A stretch of 64,000 bases of DNA, from positions 14,074,001 to 14,138,000 of the forward strand of contig OZ316897.1 of the NCBI GenBank assembly GCA_973895155.1. The letters run 5' to 3'. Made by a program: the position numbers and the translations under genes. Below the pieces are notes generated by a model. The model was not told the origin of the DNA. It worked only from the letters and a program-made list of their open reading frames with translations, and ran no database searches. Of this stretch, positions 24,076 through 36,303 are shown one piece after another. Position 1 is the stretch's first letter. Each line of letters begins with the position of its first letter. The DNA comes from Marsupella aquatica. Lineage: Eukaryota > Marchantiophyta.

Positions 24076-26590
24076 CGAAAATTTATCTTAGCTCGTTCAC
24101 CCGTCTACAATTATGTAATTTTTTAATCCCACCTCTTACTAGCTCCCAGCCCAATAATGATAATCAACGATATAAATTTCCTCGCCGGATAGTACCTACT
24201 AGACAACCTCGATGTGAAGACCATCTTTCCAAGGAAATCCTTCTCTGGAGGGCATCTACAGTAAATCTCTGGAACCCAAAACCTTTTTCATTTAGATGTT
24301 TTAGATCTTACGTACAAAACAATGAGACACAAGCACGCTATTCTATCGGTCCATGACCTCGGTGAAAGATCCTTCGTCTTATTTTTGTTTCTGTTCGGTT
24401 TTCTATCTGGTCTTTTGTTTGTTCTCATCCTGAGCTCCATACCAATGATTTTCCAGGTACGTCTATGGCAATTAAAAGATCAATCGTTACAATGAATGTG
24501 CCTAGCAGAGACATACATACCAATCCTCGGCTACCTATGATTGCGAAGGAGAACATTCTGTGTAGAGTCGTTGGATTTGGAGTACCCGGCCAGCGTAAAC
24601 GTACCCTCAATATATGCAAGTCAGAGAGTTTGTTAGTCTGTTCTTATCCCTCCTAAAGCCTTGTGGAATATTGAACTCCTCGCGACTTTGCGCTTTATAG
24701 CTGTACCAAAGCTCTCTTTCTTCTATTGATCGAGTCCTTTTGCCTTTTGGTTTCCTTCGTCCACTATCAGAGCGTTTTCTCTCTTTGTAATTATTGTAAA
24801 ATGCCTCTTCAGAGGTCTCAGAGTGAATCGGTTCTCGTCCAACGCCTTCCACACATTCACGTAATCTCGGGCCCGGCCATCATCGTAATTACGATTGCGG
24901 TTCTCCATTTGAACGGAAGTTGACTGGGTCAAAATAGCCTCGGTGCTCTCTGTTGGTTATCTCTACAGTAGAGCCACCGTAGGTCGAAATATTCTTGTAC
25001 AGTATGGACCTGCATACAGTAAAAGAGACTACAGGTACAGTGATGAACACCGCCTGCACATTGCAATTCCCTGAGTGTCTGATCATTACTTTAGTGGAGT
25101 TCCGTGAATGACACATGCTCATCTGTATCCAAAAACGACAAATCTCGTCGTTCTCTGAGGCTGTGGAGGCAAGTTATTCGTTTGTAAATCTGAGATGCAT
25201 ATGCAAGTTGCTCACGAGAAACGACGGAATTACGCAAACATCAACAATATAATTCCATTTCCTCTTAATCCTCCATTACTGTACCTCGCAGAAGGGAGTA
25301 TCGCATGCATAAACACATTCGTCGTCTAGTAGCCCCTCTTAATCACCAGACCTGAGCATGGCCCGAATCCGAACTTGGAAGGCATGATAATGCTGGGCTA
25401 CTGCCGTGGTTTAGAGTAGGCTTTATCATGGATTTGTTGGAATTTGGTGACTGGCGGGCTGGTGAGGTTCCGCAAGCCCGCATTCGTAGGCTCATCTCAC
25501 TATTTTTGTCTTAGAGTTGAGGGTGTTGTCGTGGAGGGTGTCCCTTATATATTTGGACCGGACTCATTTGGCTGCTTTACAAGCATTTTTTCGTCGGCTT
25601 TCCTAAGTTTTTAGCAGGGTAGAGAAGGTGGCTCTTTGCTCGTTGCCGTGCTCTTTGCTCTTTGCACTAGGCTACAAAGGAAAACCATGGAATCAGAATG
25701 ATTCACCAACAGGCAAAGCTGCTGGTGGCCCAGCACCGCTTTTGACGATGCTTGCCCCCCTATTATTATCAGGATATGGTCCTGGACTCCTGTCTCGCCA
25801 ATGTCAGAAGTTTATTACGGTAGAGAATGCAACAGATACTGGTATATGACAGATGGTTTACGTCATCATTCTAGGGAACAGAACCTGGTTCCATGCTCAC
25901 CCACTCACAGGCTGAGCGTAACACGATTTACACGGGCTTTTGATGAGGCTGTCTGTTACTTTTTCATGGGGTGAAGGATGTCACTGGCCTTGCCTAGGCG
26001 CAAGCAGATGAGTCAGAAGTATTCGCATCCCCAAACGAGATTAGGTGCACTGTGTGCTCCGTGGGACCAATCTTCATCCAACAGTCTATCAAATTTTCAA
26101 CCAAAAGTAAATTCTGCCCTCTTAAGAGCGTAGCAGATGGCTACAATGATGACCTATCGGCTCGAATATTGGAGTATACCCCACCCTGCCACCCTCGGAT
26201 CAACTGACCTGGTGCATTGGCTCGAATTTCTATAAGAAATTGTGCTTCCAAATTCCAAATTCACTGGCAGCATCTATATGGCCCCAATCATCTTGGCTGG
26301 ATTCTTCAGGTTAGACTTTTAAAACCTGACCATAGGTGAGGCTCAAGGATGAAGAAAGCCTACACATAATAAACATTCCCTTCCATAGATTTCTTCAGAA
26401 AACATAGCTTTGTTTGTTCTTCCGTCACTGTCAGGAGATAGATGGTCCCAATTTCTGGTGGTCCCAATTTCTGGTGGTCCCTTATAGTGGGCCTGGTGGA
26501 ACCTCTGGGCAGGAGAAAGCTGATCAAGAATCCCCAGACCTTCACCTTTATTTCCCTAGGATGCACTACTTTTAAATTAGTCAGGCCCTA
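24076..26590. other. Non-coding stretch, nothing recognised
   Basis: No ORF with recognisable family features, no RNA gene and no clear TE end. Confidence 0.4.
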
Positions 26591-26740
26591 TCCCCTTGGC
26601 TTGTTGGACCCCTTTGGTCTTCTTGGGGCCCTTTCTCCTCCTTTCCTCCCCTTCATTGGGCTGCTTTGCCATTGGGATCCTGCCTCCCGGATTGGCGTTT
26701 GGCACATATTGTCTCCTGTTTTGGCCCAAATCACCAGGCC
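26590..26740 (+). repeat. Diverged dispersed repeat B copy
   Basis: Phrases ttggtcttcttgggg, cttcattgggctgc, attgggatcctgcctcccgg and ttggc follow the repeat B order but are diverged. Confidence 0.4.
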
Positions 26741-27229
26741 ATGGAATCATTCACATAAAGTCTGACTCCAAATAGGAACCAGCTCCTCCCATTGACACTT
26801 GGAAGTAAACTGCAGTACTGCATTTGGTCCTCTATAGTAGTATATGGTGAGCTGATTCAATTTCCTTGAAAGAGGAAAATATCATTATATCTATGACAAT
26901 ATCATTTTCTTATTCCCCTAGATCTAAACATGAATCTAGTGTCTTGTCTTTACGAGGCAGCTCATGAACCTCCACAAACAAGAAGTGTTGAGTCCCATAA
27001 TGATAATCTGTTTCAAAGAATTTGAAGTTGTGTCTCAAGCGACCATAGATCTTGGCATTCCACCGGCTCTTCATTTCATTTCCGTTCAATTCAGTACACC
27101 CATTTCTATGACGCATTTTATTCAAGAAAACCTTGAGCTACATATTCTTTTGTTTCTGAATTTTATGGACTTGTTGGTTTAGGGTTTACCAAGTGTTAAT
27201 GTCAAGACACTACACTTCATGACACAGAA

Positions 27230-27330
27230 AACATAACACATACAGGAACCCAAAGGCAAGAGACCCAATAAAGAAGGGAGAAAAGAAGATAGTGTGAAAC
27301 TTCATGAAGCCTAAAAGCCAAAAAACTTAA
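27230..27330 (-). repeat. Dispersed repeat B copy (minus orientation)
   Basis: Reads acaggaacccaaaggcaag, agacccaataaag, agggag and aaaagcc in the order expected for a minus-strand copy. It is closest to 59850-59925 and to the complement of 61190-61260. Confidence 0.55.
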
Positions 27331-27957
27331 GATTCCCCACACTGGCAACCTATATTTCTACTGGGTAGCAAACTGAAAATCCTCATAAAGTTAGCTGGAG
27401 AGCAAACCACATAGGAGGGTCACTAAGAGAATTTGTCTACTAACTTTGTAGTTTTCTGTAGGACACTTTCTAAAGTGAAGGAAAATTATCCACTAAGGGT
27501 TGTATGCATCAAAACTGTAGAGTATTGTCAAAGATTACAAGTTGTAAACCCTATAGTAAACTAGCCTAGTAGAAGTCAAACTGTATACTATATTGTCATA
27601 CTTACTGTTGTACATTACAATCTTGAAAACGCACAACTAACCTAGTACAAAGTCAAGGCTGTATACTGTCACCCACAATGCAGATCTTGTATCCAAAAAA
27701 CCTGCCTGAAAATCCTACAACAATCCCAATAGAAAGTCCAAACTGTATATTATAGATTACAATCTTGAAAACCCAACAACTAGTCTAGTAGGAAGTCAAA
27801 ACGGTATGTTGTCTCCTAAATATAGACCCAATAACCCAAATCCTGCCTGAAAATCTGACAAGGAACCCAATACAAACTTAAAACTGTAGAATTATTGTCT
27901 AGATTACAATTGAAAAATGAACAACTGACGTAGTACAAAGTCAAACTATATATAATA

Positions 27958-28064
27958 TACTGCAAAGACAAAGGGTGCCATACCGAGAGATAGGATCCCA
28001 AGAAACCCAATAAAGGGGGGAAAACAAGGGAAAAACACTGGGAGGCTGAAGAGCCAAAAACCCC
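27958..28064 (-). repeat. Dispersed repeat B copy nested in the array
   Basis: Tgcaaagacaaagg, tgccataccgagaga, taggatcccaagaaaccc, aataaagg and agagccaaaaacccc are the full ordered set of family phrases. Array module B is broken at its left edge, and the same array resumes at its right edge. Confidence 0.7.
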
Positions 28065-28192
28065 ACTGTATATTGTCTCCCAAACACATAACCAGTGACC
28101 AAAAAACCTGCCTGAAAATCTGACAACAAACCTAGTAGAAAGTCAAAGTGTATATTGTAGTCTAGATTACAATCCTGCAAACTCAACAACGA

Positions 28193-28554
28193 AGAGCATC
28201 TCAAGAAGTGCGGTCAAATGAGCCCGTAATTGCAAAAAAGAGTATATAGGGGCTGGGTTTGGAGAGATGGCTTAGGAGGGTAGCCCTGCTCCTAAATAAA
28301 TGGCAGCCAGCCCCTTTTCACAACCGTAGCTATCATGTTTGGAGACTTGGCAGCCAAGATAGAGTAACTCTATCCTGGTCTGTGATCGAGGTATCTATGC
28401 ATGAGATTTGGAACGTGGGTATGACAATACATCACTTTTGAGATGATAGAGGTCCACTTCTAAGAATGGGGTTTTCTAATTTCCTTGGGTCCAAATGATG
28501 GCTCTAAATTTTGGGTTTAGTAATCACTCGCCCCAAAACACTTGGAGATGCCCT
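28193..28554. mobile_element. Small TIR element (possibly hAT-like MITE) nested in the array
   Basis: Begins agagcatctcaagaagtg and ends cacttggagatgccct, an inverted repeat of about 16-18 bp with a few mismatches. Array sequence flanks both sides, which fixes the boundaries to within a few bases. Terminal agggcatctcc-type ends are common on plant hAT and related MITEs, but no clean 8-bp duplication is visible, so the superfamily is uncertain. Confidence 0.55.
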
Positions 28555-28640
28555 AACCTAGTAAACTGTCAAGTGTATATTGACACTCAAATATAACTCC
28601 AGTAACCAAAAGAGTTGTCTGAAAATCAGATATCATTATC

Positions 28641-29918
28641 TTGATTGGGTTGGACATCACCTTTTGCATTTGAGCCATAGATCCGATCTCCAGTTAGAAT
28701 AAGGGTTTCAGTAAATGTTGGTGATGTCTGTTCAGTGTGAAGAAGTTGGGGTCGGGCACTTTTGTTGGAGTGAAGTCTCCCACAATTTTAGTACTGGAAA
28801 ATATCCACGAGAAATCTCTTGGTTCACCATTGGTACATTCTCTAACTAAAAGAAAATTGTTCACTAGAACGGGAGTGAGCTCGACTTACACGTACTGTGG
28901 TCGTCACAACTTGAGAACTTGCATTGCAGAACTGTCAAGATCGAACTCAGCCTTTCATGATTGACCTTCACGGTCATGATATATTGTTTTATATTTGGTG
29001 GAAACTAGTGAAAGTTGTGTCCAAAAGCTGGACAGGTGGGCGTTTCGTTTCCATCTTGCATTCACCCAATGCTCACAGTTGAAATGGTCTTAGTATTCCC
29101 TAGCCTAGACATTTGATGAGTGCTTCATTGCATGTCATTGGGGGTTTTCGTAAGTAAAGAACTGAATGGATAGATGTGCACTTGACTGTCTACGGGCTTG
29201 GACTCAGGCCGAGCACCTGAGATTCGAAATCTCGTTTGATGGCATTCATGATGCAACCCTCTGGGAATTTCATGAATAGTACTACTTTCTTAAGTTTAGG
29301 AACGGTTATCGCCGAACGAAGTCAACCACGAACTGTTCCCAGATCGTCGTGATCTGCCACAGTTATTAGAGGTACACAATTGCACGGCAGTACGACGTCG
29401 TTTCTAGCTAGAAAAGGGATTTGGGGAAGGAAGTATTTCTGAGTTTCGGAGCTGCAGAAGTTTGCGGAACTAATTCAACCGGCCAGCAACTATACTAGAT
29501 GGTGACCTGCCAAAGTTGATTGGAATTAATAGCAGTACACCGTTTTTAGAGAAGCCAGTAAGTTGGGGACGGAAGTATCTCGTTCCGACCACAAAGCATT
29601 TCGAGCAAAGCCAAGACGAAACTTTACAGCACAGTGGGCCGATGAGGATTTCCGGAATCAACCGGGAAAAACATTCCTGTGAAGCCGCGCACGGAGGCTT
29701 GGTTGCATGCAGGAGGATCCTCCACAATTGAGCACCCACTTGGAACAACAGGAGACAGACCGATCGAACGGGCCCTGAATTGACGATCAACGTACGAACC
29801 ATTGAACGGGACTGTGGCCGGGAGGCAACGCGTCGAAGATTACTTCGACGAAACAACGGCCTGGGTGTTTCTGTGGTTCCTTCACAGATCACACATTCCT
29901 GTTCAAGACAGCATGATT
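28641..29918. other. Non-coding stretch, no gene recognised
   Basis: A minus-strand ORF of about 150 codons lies at 29470-29922 but has no features I recognise and no codon-level signal of a family. It directly precedes the possible ARM pseudogene in transcriptional order reversed (downstream of it on the minus strand). Confidence 0.35.
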
Positions 29919-30429
29919 TCACAGCCTGACTGCCCAGGTCTTCTCTAAAAAACTGCGAGCTTCACGGTAATTGAGCACCATATCTAGAGGTGCGACAGAG
30001 GAAGCACTGTGCATTGTGGGCACTGTATCTTGGTCTGCAAATTGTTGGGCCCTCGCTGGCCGCCTGCCCCCACTTTGCGCCTCGAACAATTCTAGGCTTT
30101 CAGGAGACAAACTGTGTCGGATATCCAGCAATGCCGGTACTCGTCTCTCAATCATGCGTAGGTTTTGCTCCGTCAGCCCTGGATGTGCGGAAGAGGATTG
30201 CACATTCCACGCAGAGAATGATCATCGCGACCTTTTGTCGTGTGCATGCCTCAAGTCCAATGATCTCAACGAGCAAGGCAATCCCAACCGGGGGAGCTTG
30301 CATGTGAGCTATGCTTGATTGATTCTCAATCGCTGGCAACAAGCTACAGTCCGTAGGTTTCAAAACTCCCGGTACCTGACCGTCACTTTGGAACCGAGAT
30401 CTGGTAGGTGAACGAATTAAAAATGCCAT
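29919..30429 (-). pseudogene. Possible armadillo-repeat (U-box/ARM type) gene fragment, frameshifted
   Basis: On the minus strand one frame (30429 to about 30225) reads ENQSSIAHMQ, GIALLVEIIG, ACTRQKVAMIILCVEC. It then appears to continue in another frame with TEQNLRMIERRVPALLDI and SPESLELF. This spacing resembles plant ARM repeats (EN...I...GGIPALVEII...RQKE.A...L..LC...NR.MI.EGVIPALL). The change of frame near 30225 and the isolated, short extent suggest a decayed fragment. This is pattern resemblance only and could be chance. Confidence 0.3.
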
Positions 30430-30905
30430 CGTTCAAAAGATTTTTCTTTCCCACTTTCAGCTCCAGTATCTCACATCTTTATAAGCAACACATCCTTACA
30501 AGCGACTCGCTTTGGAGTAGAGATCGATGATTCCTTCTGGTAGGTAAACGGAAAGCATCGTTGATTTGAGGAGGTATCATTCTATCCATTTCGAGCCGCA
30601 AGGATCTCGTAGCCAGTGAGCTTAACGGATGAAGGACGCTCTCTTTGTGCAGATTTCTCAACTACAAACCTTTCCATTTCTAGCAGTACTGCAATCTGCT
30701 GTTTTGTTCTATTGCCATCAACCTGGAGTGATACCGTTTAAATTCCGAATGTGTTCACCGTCCTTTACAGATTTGGAGAGACTCCAGCCCACAGCAAAAT
30801 ATGAGTGTGGATAGATTCCTTCGTCGTCTCACGTCACCTAAAATGCAGTTTTGCCAAGGTGGGCAAAAAAAGCCAACCTCAGTGATACTGAACGGCTTTT
30901 GCTAT
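30430..30905. other. Non-coding stretch, nothing recognised
   Basis: Short ORFs only; no family features, RNA gene or TE end seen. Confidence 0.4.
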
Positions 30906-30909
30906 TATT

Positions 30910-31190
30910 CCTGTTCTATGTTCCAAGGCATTCCCTTTGTATTTTCTGGGCATTCTGGGAGCATAATGCCCAGGTCAAGATCTGGATCACCTCTATAGAA
31001 AGATTCTCCTCTACTACTTTACTGAAGTCAGAGAAAATTAAAATCTCTCAAGTTTTTAAGTGTAGTAAGGTGCTGTTTATGGAGCATTACCGGCAATAGT
31101 ACATAGCCCCTCAAAACTCGAGTGGAAGCTCTTTTTTGGGGGGCCATTACATCTCATAATGCCCTCTAATAAACAGGACTTTAGGGTAAT
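30910..31190. repeat. Dispersed repeat C, copy 2
   Basis: Diverged homolog of 11690-11975 in the same orientation (see that entry). It lies about 290 bases upstream of the TATA module at 31476-31529. Confidence 0.55.
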
Positions 31191-31475
31191 TATACAAACA
31201 ACAGTCTCTGGTGCTGGCTTGACCCTGGTTGGTCTTGCTTGGTTTATTATAAGATAGCTCTTAGTCCGCTATCACATGATATCTTGCATGTAGGCTGCTC
31301 TCACATTTGTGGGCCTTAAATCTCCCTGAATTTTTGGGGAAAAGATATGGTGTTGTGGCTGCTCTATGTGTTATGTGTTATTGCGGATGGAGATGACCCT
31401 GGCTGCTGCTGTAAGAGTTTCAAAGGTTGGGCCATCAAGGACTGGAATGTTGCAGACTTTGCCCTCAGACTTCTA

Positions 31476-31529
31476 CTTAAACCACACCTGCCCCTATAAA
31501 GGGCTAGGGGTAACCCGTAGCTCTCATTC
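31476..31529 (+). promoter_or_regulatory. TATA module, copy 1 of a conserved pair
   Basis: Ttaaaccacacctgcccc is followed by TATAAAGG at 31495-31502 and then taaccc, agct, tcatt. The same order and spacing recur at 59371-59428. The module is likely the promoter of a repeated element (for example an LTR). No downstream coding sequence is recognised. Confidence 0.35.
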
Positions 31530-34008
31530 TAAGGAATCTGTAGAAGTTCAGAAATGGGCTTTGAGCTCCACAAAAGGTGCTGACTGCAAAACCTTTTTTT
31601 GACAAGTACTTCACAAAACTTGCTATTGTTCCACCTTTTATGGTGAGTAGTGAGACATAGAATGAGGCTTTTATAGTGGCAGGTGTAGTTTAACAAGTTG
31701 TCAAGCCTGGCTATTGAGATGGTTCAGGGTTGTCAGACCATCTGGTTAGGGCCACAAATTAATTGGGCAACTACATCCAAGACCTCTAAGAGGTCGTGGT
31801 TTTTCCATAGGAAAGAACCTAGTAAAGGAGAAAAGTCTGGAGAAAAAAGGGGGGCACAAATTTTTCTGAGCTTTTCTTGTCACAGAAAACTAGGTGGGGG
31901 TGGGGTACTATGTTCTCTACATTGTTGTATTACATATGGGAAGTGCCTTCCAAAATCATTAGCTCCACTTGCAGTCAGATCAGCATTCTCCATCTCAAAC
32001 AAGAACAGATACGTTTGAAACAACAAACAAACAATCATGATTGTTCGTGTTTGATGCACAGCTGGCAAAAACAGTTAGACCTAGGAACCATGAAAGACTC
32101 AGAAATTTTGAAAATGTAATGTCAAATAACAAATAGCTGAGATAACATAACTGGACAATGAACAATGGGCAGTGCACACCATCGGATTGATGAGATCGAT
32201 GGATGAGATTAGATGGCGATGATTAATTGTGACTGTATGTACTTCAAACAAATGGTACAATTTTAAGTTAGTCAATAATTCTCTCAGAGTTCCAGAATGT
32301 CATTTTTGAGCTACTGGGATCCGTCAACATTTGATTGTGTTTATTATAGTCATAATTTTGTTGTCTCAATTCCATTTGGGCTGTGAATTATTGTTGTTGC
32401 CTCTCTTGGGAACCTACTTACTAAGAAAATTTGAAGAAAATGGATTTTCCAAAAGCTTTGGATGGCCCTCATCAAACCAATTTGATGAAAGAGAAGGGAA
32501 AGAAAATTAAAGTGAGGTAGGTTGGGGAGGAAAGAAAGTGAAAGGAAAGGTTTTAATGACGAATCAAATTATCTGCAATTTGATTTGCATCGATAGGCAA
32601 TGATAATTGAGCAGTGGTGTGGCACAAGAAGCCAATACTTTTTGCCAGGAGAGATCATGAGTTGAAGGTAAACTTAAAGGACTTCATGACACTCCAAAAG
32701 ATTTGAAATAATGGAGAGGTGGGGAATATGAAGTAATTGTCATCAGGGACACTAAGCTATATTGTGGCAAAGAGACAAAGAAAGAAACTCAAAATTTGTT
32801 GTGATCCTGGAACATTTATGTTGTCAAAAAACAATTGTAGACCAAGATCATAGGCTATTGCTGCTGCTTCAGATAAAGTCCTCAGATAAGCCGAGAACCA
32901 AGAATGATGAGATTTGGAGGATTGTCTGTTTCCATAGAATTATTTCGGAATCCAAATTGACTCACTTCTAGTGCTTAAGTAGTATTAGTATCTGACGAGC
33001 ATACCACCATTAAAGCATATACAAGGATGGGATCCATGAACTATATGGGGACCCAAAATGGCCCCACAAAATATTGTCAAAACCGTATGAATTCTAGGTG
33101 TTAGTTCAGCCTATTGTCACCACATAGCTCATAGCTTAGGGCCTAGTAGATTCTAGAACTTTATGGGGGTTGCCTAATAGAATGTTGAAAGCTAGGGATC
33201 GAGGTCACGTGATGGACCCCTCCTAGAATGTCTAAGGCCCTCCTCCTACATACTTGGTAATTGTACACATCACAAGAGCGAATATATACCTCTAGCTTAA
33301 ATCTAGAGCCCCCACATACTGTCCAAGGAACCCATGGAGTAATAAATTTCCGTCAAACCAAAGGGTCGGCACAAAACTTTGGCTAGCGGTAGATGAAAAA
33401 AGGCTATTAAAGAGCCTCATTAGAGCGTCTTGTGAACAGAAAAAGTCAGGAATGTTGTGAACCAAGCTACTGTAGGGTATGGGATTTGGAATTTAGGCAA
33501 ATATAGGAAAAGAGCAATATGGTCTGGCATCATTGGAATAAAGATCAATGCAATCTTTGGCTCGATTGCAGAATGAAGATAAAGTCCTGCAAAAGGGTTG
33601 GCACAGGGGTTTGCATGCCCTATCATTGAAAATCATTCCATATGGATTGGTGGATTGGTTAGACTTCTCAAAGTAGGAGGGCGAAATATACTTGGCAATT
33701 CATCTTGGAGAGAAAGGACCTTCATCTGAAGTGAAAGGGTCTAGCGTTGTAAGGTATTATAGGAGCAAATAGTTAACAAAAGACAACTACAGTAGCTCCA
33801 ATGTAAAGTGAAAGGTGCTACTGTATAACCTCTAGAACAGAAAAAACCCACCCTACCGATATGGATGAAGGGAAAGGCATCAACTAACCGAGAAAAGAAA
33901 CCTTTTGAACTAGATACTTAACCAGAAATAGTTGGAAGTCTCCAAGAAAGACCATACAACTCATAAAAACAAGCTACCAAAAACACTATGGGCATGACAA
34001 GAATGTAT
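31530..34008. other. Non-coding stretch, nothing recognised
   Basis: No gene, RNA gene or clear repeat recognised in this 2.5-kb stretch on either strand. Confidence 0.4.
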
Positions 34009-34115
34009 TTATATTACATTGTCAAAGAACAAAAAGAGCCAAACCCAGAGACAAGATTCCAACGGTCAGGGACCCAATAAAAGGGAAAACACAAGGGGAA
34101 AACCTAGGAAGAAAT
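34009..34115 (-). repeat. Dispersed repeat B copy (minus orientation)
   Basis: Atattacattgtcaaagaac, aaaaagagccaaaccc, agagacaagattcc, gacccaataaaaggg and aaaacacaagg are in the family order. Confidence 0.65.
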
Positions 34116-35090
34116 CATACCAGTACTTCCTACATTTTGCCCAGTTTCTTCCCCTATTTCCCCTTGATTTCTACTTGCGCATTAACGGTTGGAGTGATTG
34201 ATGGAAAAACAGACAGCCTTTTGGGCTGCCTGAATATTAAGCCTGGATGGACCAGGGGGTTTTCTGTGAAACCCAATGGATTTCCAAAGTTGAGATGGAC
34301 TGACACAGACCCCCACACAGACCATCACAAAAACTTGGATAGAACTGTTTAAATGTTGACTGAATTGTGATCTTGAACATGTCCGTGACCCTTTTGTAGC
34401 CCGATCATGACTGTTTATGTGAAGGTAAGTCATTGCTCCTGCACAAAGTACTCGATCAGGGCACCCTTCACAAAAAGTTTTTATTTAAAGAGGTTTTTTG
34501 CCACTCATGCCCAACTAACTACTCAGGGTGTTCTAGATGTGGCAGAAAACAAGATAGTCTTCTCTGGAAATTTGGAGCTCTTTGAAATCTGACTGAAAGT
34601 AGACAACATTAGATCAGTTGGAAAGATCTTTGTAAACCACTTCAAACCTAGGGACATTGAAATCCCTCTGCATATTAAGAGAGATATGGAAAGCCTAAAT
34701 TTGTTGATGAATCAACTTGTGAAAGTGGGAGGAAGAGTGTACAGTGAGTGATGGGGCAGCATTTGAAAATTTGTAGCTCTATCAAGTCTTAATGAAGTTG
34801 AATCCATGAGAATCCATGAGGTATAAGTTAGAAAGTGTATGATGACACTATCAAGCCAAAAAGCAATTAAAAAAATTGAAGTACAAGGCAGCTTGAATAC
34901 CTAAGCCTTTAAATCTGGATAGGGTTGTGAGCTCATTTTGGATATCTACTCAAAGGCATCCTGACCCGGATGCCCCTGGGATGACACGTATTTAGAGTAA
35001 AGGTGCTTTAGAGATACACAACAAGCATGTTAGGCTCCATTTGAGTTTACATAATAATGATCACATCCAAAATACCAATACAAACATAAA
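34116..35090. other. Non-coding stretch with repeat D remnant
   Basis: About 34220-34530 shares ordered phrases with 12050-12250 (cctgaatattaagc, ggtaag, tgctcctgcacaaag, ctcatgccc, actactcagg). Nothing else recognised. Confidence 0.35.
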
Positions 35091-35341
35091 TGCATAGAAA
35101 ATTAAAAAATAGAGATCACATCCACTTTATAGCTAATTCTATCTGATCACCTAAACAGGGGCCTTTTGCTCGAGTAAGATTCCTAAGATGATATGGATTG
35201 AGTTTAGAGTACAGTACAGAGAACACTTACTTTCATACAAAAGTTGGAATATACACATACTTTTTACAGAAAAAGGCCAAATAGAGTACAAAAGAATAAA
35301 CAAGAGAGGTCCCAAGTGGACAAAACCAAACGCAAAAGAAG

Positions 35342-35435
35342 TGAGCAAAAGGAAACCCTAAAAACCAAGAAAGAGGAACTAAAAGAAATGAGCAAAAGGA
35401 AACCCCTGAAAACCAAGAAAGAGGAACTCAAACTA
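35342..35435. repeat. 47-bp tandem duplication
   Basis: Two adjacent units starting at 35342 and 35389, each tgagcaaaaggaaaccc followed by aaaaccaagaaagagg and aact. Confidence 0.85.
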
Positions 35436-35484
35436 CCGCAAATGGACCGAGGTCCTCATCATACCTAGCAAATGTGGCAACAAG

Positions 35485-36036
35485 CTAGTGGTCTACATCA
35501 AGTGTCGAAACTAGATCGGCAAGTGGGACAGGAATGTCCTCTAGGGGGGCTAGCCGCTGCGGAGTCACACTAGCACCCACTGTCAGAGATCGACGATAGA
35601 CGGCCCGAGCTTGAGCACGCTGTAAGGTGACTGAAATGCGTTGGCGAAAGTGCATGGTCAAAACAGATAGCGGGGGCCCGGTGGGACCCATCTGGCCGTG
35701 AACTTTTCGAGCAGCTTGGCAAAGAAGCCCGTCGAGCTGATGATGGAGACGCCCAAATATCTCAAGAGCAAGGGGCAGGAAGCTATCAGATGAAGCTCGT
35801 GCAGCATATTTGGCCTCCTTTGTTGTTGCTGCTCGTGATGCTGCTGCCCCTGCCGTTGTTGCCGCTGTCCCAATGATGTCTTGGCGCAATGGGTTTGCCA
35901 CCACTACATCTGCCAAAGTACGGTGACCTTCACGGACCATGGTAAGATCCACCCGTAACCGCTGTGATGGAGGACCAGGTAACTCAAGCACCACCTCCCG
36001 CCGCACGCAGACCAAAGAGCCAGAGAGAACCTGAGC
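35485..36036 (-). pseudogene. Retroelement remnant: C-terminal restriction-endonuclease-like domain
   Basis: A minus-strand frame of about 176-183 codons reads HRTLADVVVANPLRQDI, then GAAASRAATTKEAKYAA, then SFLPLALEIFGRLHHQ and GPPLSVLTMHFRQRISVTLQ. This layout (aspartate in ADVVVANP, lysine in KEAKY, then F.PLA.E.FG.L) matches my recollection of the C-terminal tail that follows reverse transcriptase in many eukaryotic retroelement proteins, likely a PD-(D/E)XK nuclease-like fold. No reverse transcriptase precedes it: upstream stops appear where the flanking duplicated segment begins (about 36046), so this is a truncated insertion. Its exact family is inference. Confidence 0.55.
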
Positions 36037-36303
36037 AAAAGGGTGTCATCAGAGAGTTTTGTGATCCCATCTTTAGTTTGAAAGTTTGGATAGAGATTCC
36101 ATCCGAAGCCTTATGACTCAAGAAAAGATTAGACCTACTCAAGGAGTATCAAATAGGAGCTTCTAACTTGATTGATGGAAATAAAATCTTGTGTCATTTG
36201 GTGGAAATGTTCCAGAGATCACATCCACCCTTTCACCTAATTTTATCTGGTCACCAAAACATGCTGAGACCTCAACCTTTTGCTAGGGTAAGATTTCTAA
36301 GTT

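Larger units (their letters stand above)
27340..28640. repeat. Satellite-like composite tandem array with two nested insertions
   Basis: Three short modules alternate: A (agattacaatcttgaaaac), B (cctagtagaaagtcaaactg then tatattgt) and C (ccaaaaaacctgcctgaaaa then tctgacaac). Four or more rounds of the roughly 150-bp B-A-B-C period are visible from about 27490 to 28190. The array is interrupted by a repeat B segment (27958-28064) and by a TIR element (28193-28554). It resumes with a B-C remnant at 28556-28640. The modules are diverged, so the array is old. Confidence 0.7.

Noticed and set aside
29470-29922. 150-codon minus-strand ORF
   Set aside because: No motif, domain or repeat unit recognised; retained only as part of a non-coding stretch description.
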